A model generated the notes under the pieces. That model was given only the letters and a program-made list of their open reading frames with translations. It did no database searches and was not told the DNA's origin. Positions 1 through 6,631 of a stretch of 11,794 nucleotides of DNA are shown one piece after another (within the stretch, counting starts at the first letter, position 1; every line of letters starts with the position of its first letter). Source of the DNA: Campylobacterales bacterium (GTDB lineage Bacteria; Campylobacterota; Campylobacteria; Campylobacterales; QNZT01); contig JALUNR010000079.1 in NCBI GenBank assembly GCA_027055005.1, forward strand, positions 1 through 11,794, written 5' to 3'. A program made the translations under genes and the position numbers.

Positions 1-360
1 AGAGAGTGATAAATCAATAGATCTTTCAACTCTTACTACATTTTTAAAGCCAACTGATATCGTGGATAATCTAACTTCAACAGATACAAACAAACCACTA
101 TCTGCAAATCAAGGAAAAGTTTTAAAAGAAGCTATTGATGCAAAAACAGATGCACAAAAGATAGATAAATTTGAACTAAGCGGAAGTCAAATAAAACTTT
201 CACTCGAAAATGATGGAGAGAGTGATAAATCAATAGATCTTTCAACTCTTACTACATTTTTAAAGCCAACTGATATCGTGGATAATCTAACTTCAACAGA
301 TACAAACAAACCACTATCTGCAAATCAAGGAAAAGTTTTAAAAGAAGCTATTGATGCAAA
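1..360 (+). repeat. 216-bp tandem repeat inside fibre gene, 144 bp identical between copies
   Basis: Bases 1-144 and 217-360 are identical by eye, which gives a period of 216 bp (72 codons, in frame). Bases 145-216 are the non-duplicated part of the visible period. Identity stops at 145 versus 361, where the second copy leads into the unique C-terminal cap. The first copy starts at the window edge, so more units probably lie upstream. Identity that includes third codon positions points to recent duplication or ongoing gene conversion. Confidence 0.9.
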
Positions 361-505
361 TGAAAATAATATTACAAATTTACATAATGTATTTCATTTA
401 ATTCCAAGGGCTGAACCAGCAAGTGGAGAAAAAGGAGATATATATATGGATAGTAATGGAACTTTAAGAGTTTATGATGGTAGTGCATGGGTAGATTTAA
501 ACTAA
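2..505 (+). CDS. Phage tail-fibre-like repetitive protein, C-terminal part (5' end outside window)
   Basis: The reading frame is open at the left edge, so only the last 167 residues are visible; the GTG at 62 is an internal Val codon, not a start. Two module types alternate. One is a helical segment containing NKPLSANQGKVLKEAID. The other is a beta-type segment containing FELSGSQIKLSLENDG followed by a short DLS stretch. The Leu-Ser-Ala-Asn-Gln-Gly-Lys-Val-Leu motif is typical of tail-fibre and tail-tip proteins of phages and prophages. The C-terminus (GDIYMDSNGTLRVYDGSAWV) resembles the short beta caps ending many such fibres. From this I infer a trimeric extended fibre or adhesin-like protein. 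No other phage gene is visible; the next gene, 53 bp downstream, is a core gene. It could belong to a prophage or tailocin ending here, or be a stand-alone domesticated fibre. The family type is fairly sure, the biological role is not. Confidence 0.7.
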   Translation, partial: ESDKSIDLSTLTTFLKPTDIVDNLTSTDTNKPLSANQGKVLKEAIDAKTDAQKIDKFELSGSQIKLSLENDGESDKSIDLSTLTTFLKPTDIVDNLTSTDTNKPLSANQGKVLKEAIDANENNITNLHNVFHLIPRAEPASGEKGDIYMDSNGTLRVYDGSAWVDLN

Positions 506-527
506 GATATAAATTAATTAGCTAAAA

Positions 528-533
528 TACAAT
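528..533 (+). promoter_or_regulatory. Possible -10 box of the peb4-fba cluster
   Basis: TACAAT lies in a very AT-rich 53-bp gap and is the best -10 candidate before the foldase gene. No -35 box is evident, as is usual for vegetative promoters in this phylum. In such AT-rich sequence the match is weak evidence. A Shine-Dalgarno-like AAGGAAA follows shortly before the ATG at 559. Confidence 0.3.
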
Positions 534-558
534 ATTATTTAAAAATAAAAGGAAATAT

Positions 559-1389
559 ATGAAAAAAATAGTATATAGTTTACTTATCTTAGGTGCTTTA
601 TCACTTCAAGCTAAAGTTTATGCAACTGTTGGTGATAAAAATATCACTCAAACTGATATAGATCAAGTTTTAAAAATTATCCCAAATGGTACCTTGATAC
701 AAAAGTATGGTGGTATTGATAATCTTGATAAGCAAAAAAGAAAACAGATCATAGATATAGCAGTAGAAAATACACTTTTAGCTAAAAAGGCATTTAGTGA
801 AGGAGTTGATAAAAGTGATGAGTTTAAAAGTAAATTAGAATATATAAAAAACTCTTTAGCTACTTCTATTTATACAAATAATATTATAAAAAAAATCAAA
901 GTAGATGAAAAAGAAGTTAAAGAATACTATGATAAAAACAAAAGTCTATTTAGTGAAAAAGAAGATAGAGTAAAAGCTAGACATATTTTGGTAAAAGATG
1001 AAAAAGAAGCAAAGAAAATCATAGATGAGTTAAAAAAAGCAAAAGATGTAGAAAAAGAGTTTATATTATTGGCAAAGCAAAAATCAACAGGTCCTAGTGG
1101 AGTAAATGGTGGACAACTTGGTTGGTTTACATATAAAACTATGGTCCCTCCATTTTCTAAAGCTGCATTTGAGTTAAAAAAAGGAACTTTTACAACTAAA
1201 CCAGTAAAAACTCAGTTTGGTTATCATGTGATTTTTGTAGAAGACAAGATAAAAAAAGGTACTTTGATTCCTTTTGAAAAGGTAAAAAATCAGATAAAAA
1301 GCAAACTAACAACAGATAAAATAAAATCAAAAATAAAAAAACTAATAGAACAATTAAAAAAAGAATATAAAGTTACTTATACAAAATAG
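559..1389 (+). CDS. peb4: Periplasmic peptidyl-prolyl cis-trans isomerase, PEB4/SurA-like
   Basis: This 276-residue exported foldase belongs to the parvulin class and resembles PEB4/Cbf2 of Campylobacter, a periplasmic chaperone-isomerase for outer-membrane proteins. Residues 1-18 form a Sec signal peptide (MKK, then a hydrophobic stretch ending SLQA), with likely cleavage after Ala18. The mature start, VYATVGDKNIT, matches the usual SurA_N beginning. Residues about 20-130 form the alpha-helical chaperone part. The parvulin domain spans about 138-230, with ARHILV at 140-145, GGQLGWF at 184-190 and FGYHVI at 220-225. A Lys-rich helical tail closes the protein. An AAGGAAA ribosome site supports the ATG at 559. 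The aldolase gene begins 8 bp after the stop; peb4 followed by fba is the arrangement known from Campylobacter jejuni. Family assignment is firm; the substrates are inferred. Confidence 0.92.
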   Translation: MKKIVYSLLILGALSLQAKVYATVGDKNITQTDIDQVLKIIPNGTLIQKYGGIDNLDKQKRKQIIDIAVENTLLAKKAFSEGVDKSDEFKSKLEYIKNSLATSIYTNNIIKKIKVDEKEVKEYYDKNKSLFSEKEDRVKARHILVKDEKEAKKIIDELKKAKDVEKEFILLAKQKSTGPSGVNGGQLGWFTYKTMVPPFSKAAFELKKGTFTTKPVKTQFGYHVIFVEDKIKKGTLIPFEKVKNQIKSKLTTDKIKSKIKKLIEQLKKEYKVTYTK

Positions 1390-1397
1390 GAGTTTTT

Positions 1398-2471
1398 ATG
1401 GGAAGAGTTTTAGAAGAAGTAGGTAGTGGTGTTATAAGTGGTGAAAAATTAACAAAACTTTTTGCCATAGCAAAGGAGGAGGGATTTGCAATCCCTGCTG
1501 TAAATGTAGTAGGCACAGATTCTATAAATGCAGTCTTAGAAGCAGCACATAAGGTAAGTTCTCCAGTTATAATACAACTTTCAAATGGTGGAGCATCTTT
1601 TTATGCAGGAAAAGAACTCGATGCTAAAATAGGTGCAGTTTTAGGTGCAGTTAGTGCAGCTAAACATATACATACTCTTGCAAATGCTTATAATATTCCA
1701 GTTGTACTTCACACAGATCATGCAGCAAAAAAGTTACTTCCTTGGATAGATGCACTTTTAAAAGAGAGTGAAAAACATTTTCAACAAACTGGGTCACCAC
1801 TATTTAGTTCACATATGTTAGATCTTTCTGAAGAGAGTTTAGAAGAAAATTTATCTCTTTGTGAAGATTATTTAAAAAGAATGAGTAAACTTGATATGAT
1901 GTTAGAAATTGAACTGGGAATAACAGGTGGTGAAGAAGATGGAGTTGATAATAGTGGAGTTGATAGCTCTCTTTTATATACTCAGCCAGAAGAAGTTTGT
2001 GAAGCTTATGAGAGATTGAGTTCTATTAGTGATAAATTTACGATAGCTGCATCGTTTGGTAATGTTCACGGAGTTTATAAACCAGGAAATGTAAAACTTG
2101 AACCTATTATTTTAAAAAATTCTCAAGAATATATAAAAAATAAACTATCTTTAAAAAATGATAAACCAGTTAACTTTGTATTTCATGGAGGAAGTGGAAG
2201 TAGTTTAGAAGAAATAAGAGAAGCAGTTAGTTATGGTGTAGTAAAGATGAACATAGATACTGATACTCAGTGGGCTTTTTGGGATGGAGTAAGAGATTAT
2301 GAAGCAAAATATAAAGATTATCTCCAATCCCAAATAGGAAATCCAGATGGTGCTGATAAACCAAATAAATCATACTATGATCCTAGAAAATGGCTTAGGG
2401 CGGGTGAAAAATCTATGGTAGAGAGGTTAAAAGTCGCATATAGCGATTTAAACTGTCTTGATAGAAATTAA
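1398..2471 (+). CDS. fba: Class II fructose-bisphosphate aldolase
   Basis: This is a zinc-dependent aldolase that interconverts fructose 1,6-bisphosphate with glyceraldehyde 3-phosphate and dihydroxyacetone phosphate in glycolysis and gluconeogenesis. It acts in the cytoplasm. The 357-residue length and motifs match the E. coli FbaA subtype (class IIA). The catalytic Asp107 and zinc ligand His108 lie in VVLHTDHAAKKLLPW. The other zinc ligands are His224 in FGNVHGVYKPGN and His263 in VFHGGSGS. The ELGITGGEEDGVDN loop (172-185) and KMNIDTDTQWAFWDGVRDY (283-301) are also present. The ribosome site AGGAG (1388-1392) overlaps the TAG stop of the foldase gene, so the two are probably co-transcribed and coupled. 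Its 3' end overlaps the next gene by 14 bp. All key residues are intact, so I expect an active enzyme. Confidence 0.97.
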   Translation: MGRVLEEVGSGVISGEKLTKLFAIAKEEGFAIPAVNVVGTDSINAVLEAAHKVSSPVIIQLSNGGASFYAGKELDAKIGAVLGAVSAAKHIHTLANAYNIPVVLHTDHAAKKLLPWIDALLKESEKHFQQTGSPLFSSHMLDLSEESLEENLSLCEDYLKRMSKLDMMLEIELGITGGEEDGVDNSGVDSSLLYTQPEEVCEAYERLSSISDKFTIAASFGNVHGVYKPGNVKLEPIILKNSQEYIKNKLSLKNDKPVNFVFHGGSGSSLEEIREAVSYGVVKMNIDTDTQWAFWDGVRDYEAKYKDYLQSQIGNPDGADKPNKSYYDPRKWLRAGEKSMVERLKVAYSDLNCLDRN

Positions 2472-3321
2472 CCTTCCAACTCCAATAGAAGAGTTTACTT
2501 TTAGAGGTAAAAAGTATTTTATAAAAAGGGATGATTTAACTCATCCTCTTTTTAGTGGAAATAAAGCGAGAAAGCTTTGGTTTTTACTAAAAAAAGATTT
2601 GTCTTCATATAAAAAAATAATTTCTCACGGTTCGGCTCAATCAAATGCGATGCTTTCACTCTCTGTTTTAGCAAAAGAAAAAAATCTCATTTTTGATTAT
2701 TATGTATCACATATTAGTAAATTTTTAAAAGAAAATCCACATGGAAATTATTATTATGCGATAAAAAATGGTATGAATATTTTTGAAAAACCTTATCCAC
2801 GTACTGTTAGAAAAGATGAATTTTTTGTTCCTGAGGGAGGATATACAAAAGAAGCTGAGATTGGTATCAAACTTTTAGCAAATGAGATTTTAAACTGGTG
2901 TGAGAAAACAGAGAAAAAAGTAGATGTGTTTTTAACTAGTGGTACAGGAACTACTGCTTTATATCTTAAAAAAAATTTACCAACTATAAATGTATATACA
3001 ACTTCATGTGTGGGAGGAAGTAGTTACTTAGAAAAAGAATTTTATAATCTTTGTAAAGATAAGTTACATCATCCAATTATACTAATAGGTTCTAAAAAGT
3101 ATCATTTTGCAAAGTTATATAAAGAATGCTATCAAATATGGTTAGAATTAAAAAGTTCAGGAATAGAGTTTGACCTTTTATATGATGCAATAGGTTGGAA
3201 TATTCTTTTAGAAAATAAAACTATTTTTGAAAATGATATTTTATTTATCCATCAAGGAGGATTGATAGGTAATCAAAGTATGCTCCCTAGATATGAAAGA
3301 AAATACTTAAATAAAAATTAA
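2458..3321 (+). CDS. ACC deaminase / D-cysteine desulfhydrase-like PLP enzyme
   Basis: This 287-residue fold-type II PLP enzyme belongs to the 1-aminocyclopropane-1-carboxylate deaminase/D-cysteine desulfhydrase group (COG2515). The N-terminus reads YFIKRDDLTHPLFSGNKARK; Lys36 in SGNKARK is the expected Schiff-base lysine. ISHGSAQSNAML (55-66) corresponds to the substrate/cofactor-binding GxxQSN loop. LTSGTGTTALYL (159-170) is the phosphate-binding loop, and HQGGLIGNQSM (265-275) fits the family's C-terminal HTGG-type loop. At under 300 residues it is shorter than classical ACC deaminases (about 330-340), so the substrate cannot be assigned. The TTG start at 2458 lies inside the end of fba and lacks a clear ribosome site; the first internal Met is residue 64, past the PLP lysine, so a start close to here is needed. 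Translational coupling to fba is likely. Confidence 0.82.
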   Translation: MIEINLPTPIEEFTFRGKKYFIKRDDLTHPLFSGNKARKLWFLLKKDLSSYKKIISHGSAQSNAMLSLSVLAKEKNLIFDYYVSHISKFLKENPHGNYYYAIKNGMNIFEKPYPRTVRKDEFFVPEGGYTKEAEIGIKLLANEILNWCEKTEKKVDVFLTSGTGTTALYLKKNLPTINVYTTSCVGGSSYLEKEFYNLCKDKLHHPIILIGSKKYHFAKLYKECYQIWLELKSSGIEFDLLYDAIGWNILLENKTIFENDILFIHQGGLIGNQSMLPRYERKYLNKN

Positions 3322-3347
3322 ATAAAAATACTTGTTAAAATATTAAT

Positions 3348-3390
3348 TACCTTTTTTAAGATAACTAAATATAATTTTACCAAAAAGGTA
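3348..3390. repeat. 9-bp perfect inverted repeat flanking a -10 box
   Basis: TACCTTTTT at 3348-3356 is the exact reverse complement of AAAAAGGTA at 3382-3390, with 25 bp between the arms. The -10 box lies in the spacer, and the right arm contains the AAGG ribosome site of the OmpA-like gene. The left arm would lie upstream of the RNA start, so an RNA hairpin is unlikely. A DNA operator is possible; chance is also plausible in such AT-rich sequence. Confidence 0.4.
3370..3375 (+). promoter_or_regulatory. -10 box upstream of the OmpA-like/coiled-coil unit
   Basis: A perfect TATAAT lies 20 bp before the ATG at 3396 in the 74-bp gap after the PLP enzyme gene. The region upstream is T-rich (3352-3357) with no clear -35 box, as is common in Campylobacterota. 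Transcription would start near 3382. The element sits between the arms of a short inverted repeat (3348-3356 and 3382-3390). Confidence 0.55.
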
Positions 3391-3395
3391 GTGTG

Positions 3396-4142
3396 ATGAA
3401 AAAGTTGTTGCTCTTTTTGGTTGGATTGTTGCTATTAGTCTTTCTATCTTATTTATGTTTTGAAAATAAAGTTGAAAATATCAAAAGTGATGTGTTAAGC
3501 AGGGTAAGAGCTAATCTATCTGATATTCAGGCTGATAAAATTAAAGCAAATATATTAGGTAATGGTATGAAAACTACTAGGATAGTTATACTTAGTGGTC
3601 AAGCTTCAACTTTACAAAAGAAACAAGAAATTTTAAGTGTTATAAAAAATTTAGCTGGAGTTTATGGAATCAAGGATTTGATAACTATAAAAAAAGTTAA
3701 AATTCCTATAAAATCCCCTATTATGCAATCTAAAATACAGGATACACAAAAGTTGGCAAAAGAGAAAGATTGTCAAAATAAACTAACAAATACACTAAAA
3801 GATAAAAAAATCAATTTTGAAGCCTCAAAAGCAGTGATAAAAAAAGATAGTTATCCACTTTTATCCTCACTTGCAAAAGTTATAAAAGAGTGTCCTGATT
3901 ATTTGGTTGAAATAGCTGGATATACTGACAGTGATGGGAGTAGTGATTTTAACCTTATATTGAGTGCTAAGAGGGCAGCTTCTGTTAAAAAGTATTTAGT
4001 AATACACGAAAATGTAGATGCAAAAAATTTGGAAGCGAGGGGATATGGTGAAGTAAATCCTATAGCTGATAATAATACTACCAAAGGTAAAAGTGAAAAT
4101 AGAAGAATAGAGTTTAACATAATAGGAGGGAAAGAAGAATGA
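3396..4142 (+). CDS. Membrane-anchored BON-like / OmpA C-terminal domain protein
   Basis: This 248-residue protein probably links the membrane to peptidoglycan. Residues 3-21 form one hydrophobic helix (KKLLLFLVGLLLLVFLSYL). The Cys21 after it is preceded by Leu, so this is not a good lipobox and I favour an uncleaved anchor. Residues about 27-100 look like a BON domain: a helix, then IVILSGQAST and GVYGIKDLITI, similar to the pattern seen in ArfA-type proteins. Residues about 130-243 form an OmpA-like peptidoglycan-binding domain with INFEASKAVIKK, GYTDSDGSSDFN, LSAKRAASVKKYL, ARGYGEVNPIADN and ENRRIEF. Asp178 and Arg193 have the 15-residue spacing of the diaminopimelate-binding pair known in OmpA domains. 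I chose ATG 3396 over GTG 3393 because AAGG (3385-3388) is then 7 nt away. It overlaps the next gene by 4 bp. Confidence 0.87.
   Translation: MKKLLLFLVGLLLLVFLSYLCFENKVENIKSDVLSRVRANLSDIQADKIKANILGNGMKTTRIVILSGQASTLQKKQEILSVIKNLAGVYGIKDLITIKKVKIPIKSPIMQSKIQDTQKLAKEKDCQNKLTNTLKDKKINFEASKAVIKKDSYPLLSSLAKVIKECPDYLVEIAGYTDSDGSSDFNLILSAKRAASVKKYLVIHENVDAKNLEARGYGEVNPIADNNTTKGKSENRRIEFNIIGGKEE
4124..4129 (+). promoter_or_regulatory. Strong ribosome binding site for the coiled-coil gene
   Basis: AGGAGG is 9 nt before the ATG at 4139 and lies inside the last codons of the OmpA-like gene. It is the best Shine-Dalgarno match in front of any gene here and fixes the start of the coiled-coil protein at the ATGA overlap. 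Confidence 0.8.
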
Positions 4143-5311
4143 GTTATTTGATAATGCAAATAGTAGTTTGTTTAGTTGTGGCAGGGGTGTTAGGTATACT
4201 TATGGGATGGTTAATAAAATCAATAGGTATTAAACAAAAAGTGCAAGAAGTTGATAAAAAGTGGAATTTAAAATTTATTGACCTGAAAGATGAATATGAG
4301 CAAAAACAGCAAGAGTTAGAAGAGTTAAATAACAAGTTTGTTGTAAATAATACTAACTTAGAAGAGTCACAAAAACGGTTTGAAAAAGTTTCTTTAGAAA
4401 ATAAAGAGTTGAAAAAGAAACAAAATGAGGAAAATGAAACTAAAAAATATGAATTTGAGGCTTTAAATAAAACTATTACTAGTTTAAAAGAGGAAAATGA
4501 AAAACTAAAAGATTCTCTTAGTAAAAAAGATGAAGAATTAAATTCTCTAAAAAGTAGTGATTCTAAGTTAAATAAAAAGTTAAATGATTGGGAAGTTAAA
4601 CTTAAAAATATTAGCAATGAATATGAAGAGAATATTAAAGGTTTGACAGGTGAGATTGAGAAAAAAGATGCAAAGATAGATACTCTTTCAAAAGAAATAG
4701 TTAAAGCTGAACAAAGAGAAAAAGAAAATATAAAAAATCTAACTAAGCAAAATAAAGAGTGGGAGCAAAAGTTTATAAATATAAATAAAGATTTAGAACT
4801 AAGAAAAAGTTCTATTAGTTCTAAAGTAAATATTTTACAAAATAAATTAGATGATTATGCACAAAAGATACAAAAATTAGAAAAAGAGTTAGAAAATAGT
4901 AAAAATACAAAAGAAGAGGTCGATGCAATAAATAAAAAATGGGAATCTAAACTTCAAAATCTTAAAAATGATTATGAAGTTAAAAATAATATTTTAAATA
5001 ATAAATTAAAAAGCATGGAGGAAGAGTTAAGTAAACAATCTCAAAATACAAAAGTTGATGTAGATGAGTTTAATCAAAAGCTTGAAAAAGAGTGTGAAAC
5101 AAAAGGTAAGAGCTATGAAATAAAACTAAGTTCACTTGATAGAAAACTAACTCTTTTAAAAATGCAGTTAGAAAAAGAGGAAAGTATAAATAAAAAGCTA
5201 GAAAATGATATAAAAAGTTATCGTGAAAAAATAAATGAATTTAACAAAAAGATGGCTGAAAGTGATAAAATGTGGAGAGAAAGAATAGAAAATCTTTTAA
5301 AGGGTAATTAG
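4139..5311 (+). CDS. Membrane-anchored long coiled-coil protein with Trp-centred repeats, function unknown
   Basis: I do not recognise a named family. One transmembrane helix covers about residues 4-26 (LIMQIVVCLVVAGVLGILMGWL). The remaining roughly 360 residues are Lys/Glu/Asn-rich and heptad-like, almost without Pro, so a long parallel coiled coil is expected. A degenerate unit recurs with the pattern [NK]-x-K-W-[EN]-x-K-[LF] followed by Tyr-Glu, the aromatic being 11 residues after the Trp. Trp is at 42, 151, 208, 268 and 379; related units with Gln95 and Leu315 fill the wide gaps, giving seven units 47-64 residues apart. The gene overlaps the OmpA-like gene by 4 bp and has a strong ribosome site, so the two products are probably made together and may interact. 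An envelope scaffold or spacer role is inference only. General coiled-coil similarity to many proteins makes homology calls unreliable. Confidence 0.8.
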   Translation: MSYLIMQIVVCLVVAGVLGILMGWLIKSIGIKQKVQEVDKKWNLKFIDLKDEYEQKQQELEELNNKFVVNNTNLEESQKRFEKVSLENKELKKKQNEENETKKYEFEALNKTITSLKEENEKLKDSLSKKDEELNSLKSSDSKLNKKLNDWEVKLKNISNEYEENIKGLTGEIEKKDAKIDTLSKEIVKAEQREKENIKNLTKQNKEWEQKFININKDLELRKSSISSKVNILQNKLDDYAQKIQKLEKELENSKNTKEEVDAINKKWESKLQNLKNDYEVKNNILNNKLKSMEEELSKQSQNTKVDVDEFNQKLEKECETKGKSYEIKLSSLDRKLTLLKMQLEKEESINKKLENDIKSYREKINEFNKKMAESDKMWRERIENLLKGN

Positions 5312-5312
5312 T

Positions 5313-5318
5313 TATAAT
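5313..5318 (+). promoter_or_regulatory. -10 box of hisD
   Basis: A perfect TATAAT begins 2 bp after the stop codon of the coiled-coil gene and 28 bp before the TTG start of hisD. Predicted transcription start is near 5325, giving a short leader. No -35 box is evident. This separates hisD from the preceding envelope unit. Confidence 0.6.
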
Positions 5319-5340
5319 CACGCCAAAAAAGGTTTGCAAG

Positions 5341-6630
5341 TTGATTATAATAAAGAGTAGAGATAAAGAGTTTCAAAATGAGTTTGAAAAGCTTTTGAAT
5401 CGCGGGAAAATGGATATAGATTCAGTATCTTCTATTGTACAAAATATCATAAATGAGATAAAAGAGCAAAAAAACAAAGCTCTTTTTTCTCATATATCTA
5501 AGTTTGATGGATGGACACCAGTTTGTGATGATGATATTTCAATAGATACAGAAGAAATGAAAAGAGCCTATGATGCACTGGATACTAAGTTAAAAGATGC
5601 ACTTCACTTAGCATATGATAGGATTTATTCATATCACCAAAAACAATTACCAAAATCATGGCTAGATTTTGAAGATAATGGAAGTGTTTTAGGGCAAAAA
5701 ATAACTCCTGTCGATAGGGCAGGGTTGTATATCCCAGGAGGGAAGGCAGCATATCCAAGTTCACTTTTGATGAATGCTATTCCAGCACTTGTAGCAGGAG
5801 TAAAAGAGATAGTAGTATGTACTCCTACTCCAAATAATGAGATAAATCACTTATTATTAGCAGCACTTCATCTTTGTTCTATAAAAAAGGCTTTTAAAGT
5901 TGGAGGAGCTAGTGCAATAGCTTCTTTAGCTTATGGAACCCAAAATATTCCCAAAGTAGATGTTATAACGGGACCTGGAAATATATTTGTAGCTACTGCT
6001 AAAAAGTTGGTTTTTGGGGAAGTAAATATAGATATGATAGCAGGACCTAGTGAAATAGGTATAATAGCAGATAGTAGTGCAAATATAAATCACTTAGCAA
6101 TAGACCTACTTTCTCAAGCTGAGCATGATCAAATGGCAAGTTCTATTTTGATAACTACTGATGCTAGCTTGGCAAATAAAGTAAAAGATGAAATACAAAA
6201 AGTTTTAAAAACTCTATCTCGTGAAAGTATAGCTAGAGAATCAATAGAAAAAAGAGGAGCTATCATAATAGCAAGAGATATGCAAGAAGTTGTAACTTTG
6301 ATGAATGAAATAGCTCCAGAACATCTTGAACTTATGGTGGAAAATCCATTTGAACTTTTGCCTTTAATAAAACATGCAGGAGCTATTTTTATGGGTAGAT
6401 ATACTCCTGAAGCAATAGGGGATTATATAGCTGGACCAAATCATACTCTTCCAACAGGTGGAACAGCTAAGTTTTACTCGCCTTTAAATGTAGAAAACTT
6501 TTTGAAAAAAAGCTCTATTATAAGTATGAGTAAAAAAGGTATAGATGAACTAGCATCAGCATGTGCACTTTTGGCTGATACAGAAGGGTTAGAGGCTCAT
6601 AAACTATCAGTTACATCAAGAGTAGATTAG
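5341..6630 (+). CDS. hisD: Histidinol dehydrogenase
   Basis: This zinc enzyme of 429 residues oxidises L-histidinol to L-histidine in two NAD-dependent steps, the end of histidine synthesis in the cytoplasm. Diagnostic stretches are present: IPGGKAAYPSSLLMNAIPAL (131-150), VITGPGNIFVATAKK (208-222), IDMIAGPSEIG (230-240), SQAEHDQMASSILIT (258-272), APEHLELMV (325-333) and YTPEAIGDYIAGPNHTLPT (354-372). Residues matching the E. coli enzyme are intact: zinc ligands Gln259, His262, Asp361 and His420, and the catalytic pair Glu327-His328. The start is a TTG with only a modest AAGG about 8 nt upstream; the N-terminus IIIKSRDKEFQNEFEKLL fits the family. No other his genes are nearby, which agrees with the scattered his genes of this phylum. 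The next gene starts 1 bp after the stop. Confidence 0.97.
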   Translation: MIIIKSRDKEFQNEFEKLLNRGKMDIDSVSSIVQNIINEIKEQKNKALFSHISKFDGWTPVCDDDISIDTEEMKRAYDALDTKLKDALHLAYDRIYSYHQKQLPKSWLDFEDNGSVLGQKITPVDRAGLYIPGGKAAYPSSLLMNAIPALVAGVKEIVVCTPTPNNEINHLLLAALHLCSIKKAFKVGGASAIASLAYGTQNIPKVDVITGPGNIFVATAKKLVFGEVNIDMIAGPSEIGIIADSSANINHLAIDLLSQAEHDQMASSILITTDASLANKVKDEIQKVLKTLSRESIARESIEKRGAIIIARDMQEVVTLMNEIAPEHLELMVENPFELLPLIKHAGAIFMGRYTPEAIGDYIAGPNHTLPTGGTAKFYSPLNVENFLKKSSIISMSKKGIDELASACALLADTEGLEAHKLSVTSRVD

Positions 6631-6631
6631 T

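Noticed and set aside
62..64. GTG as the start of the fibre protein
   Set aside because: The same frame is open to the window edge and encodes the same repeat upstream, so this GTG is an internal Val codon.
1..360. CRISPR-like or phase-variable simple repeat
   Set aside because: The repeat is 216 bp, in frame and encodes protein; there are no short repeats with unique spacers and no homopolymeric G tract.
3899..4159. Open frame of 86 codons on the minus strand
   Set aside because: It lies antisense within the OmpA-domain gene, whose peptidoglycan-binding motifs are clear; the antisense translation has no recognisable domain.
4144..4617. Open frame of 157 codons on the minus strand, rich in Phe and Ser
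   Set aside because: It is the antisense shadow of the Lys/Glu-rich coiled-coil gene; TTT and TCT codons are simply the complement of AAA and AGA.
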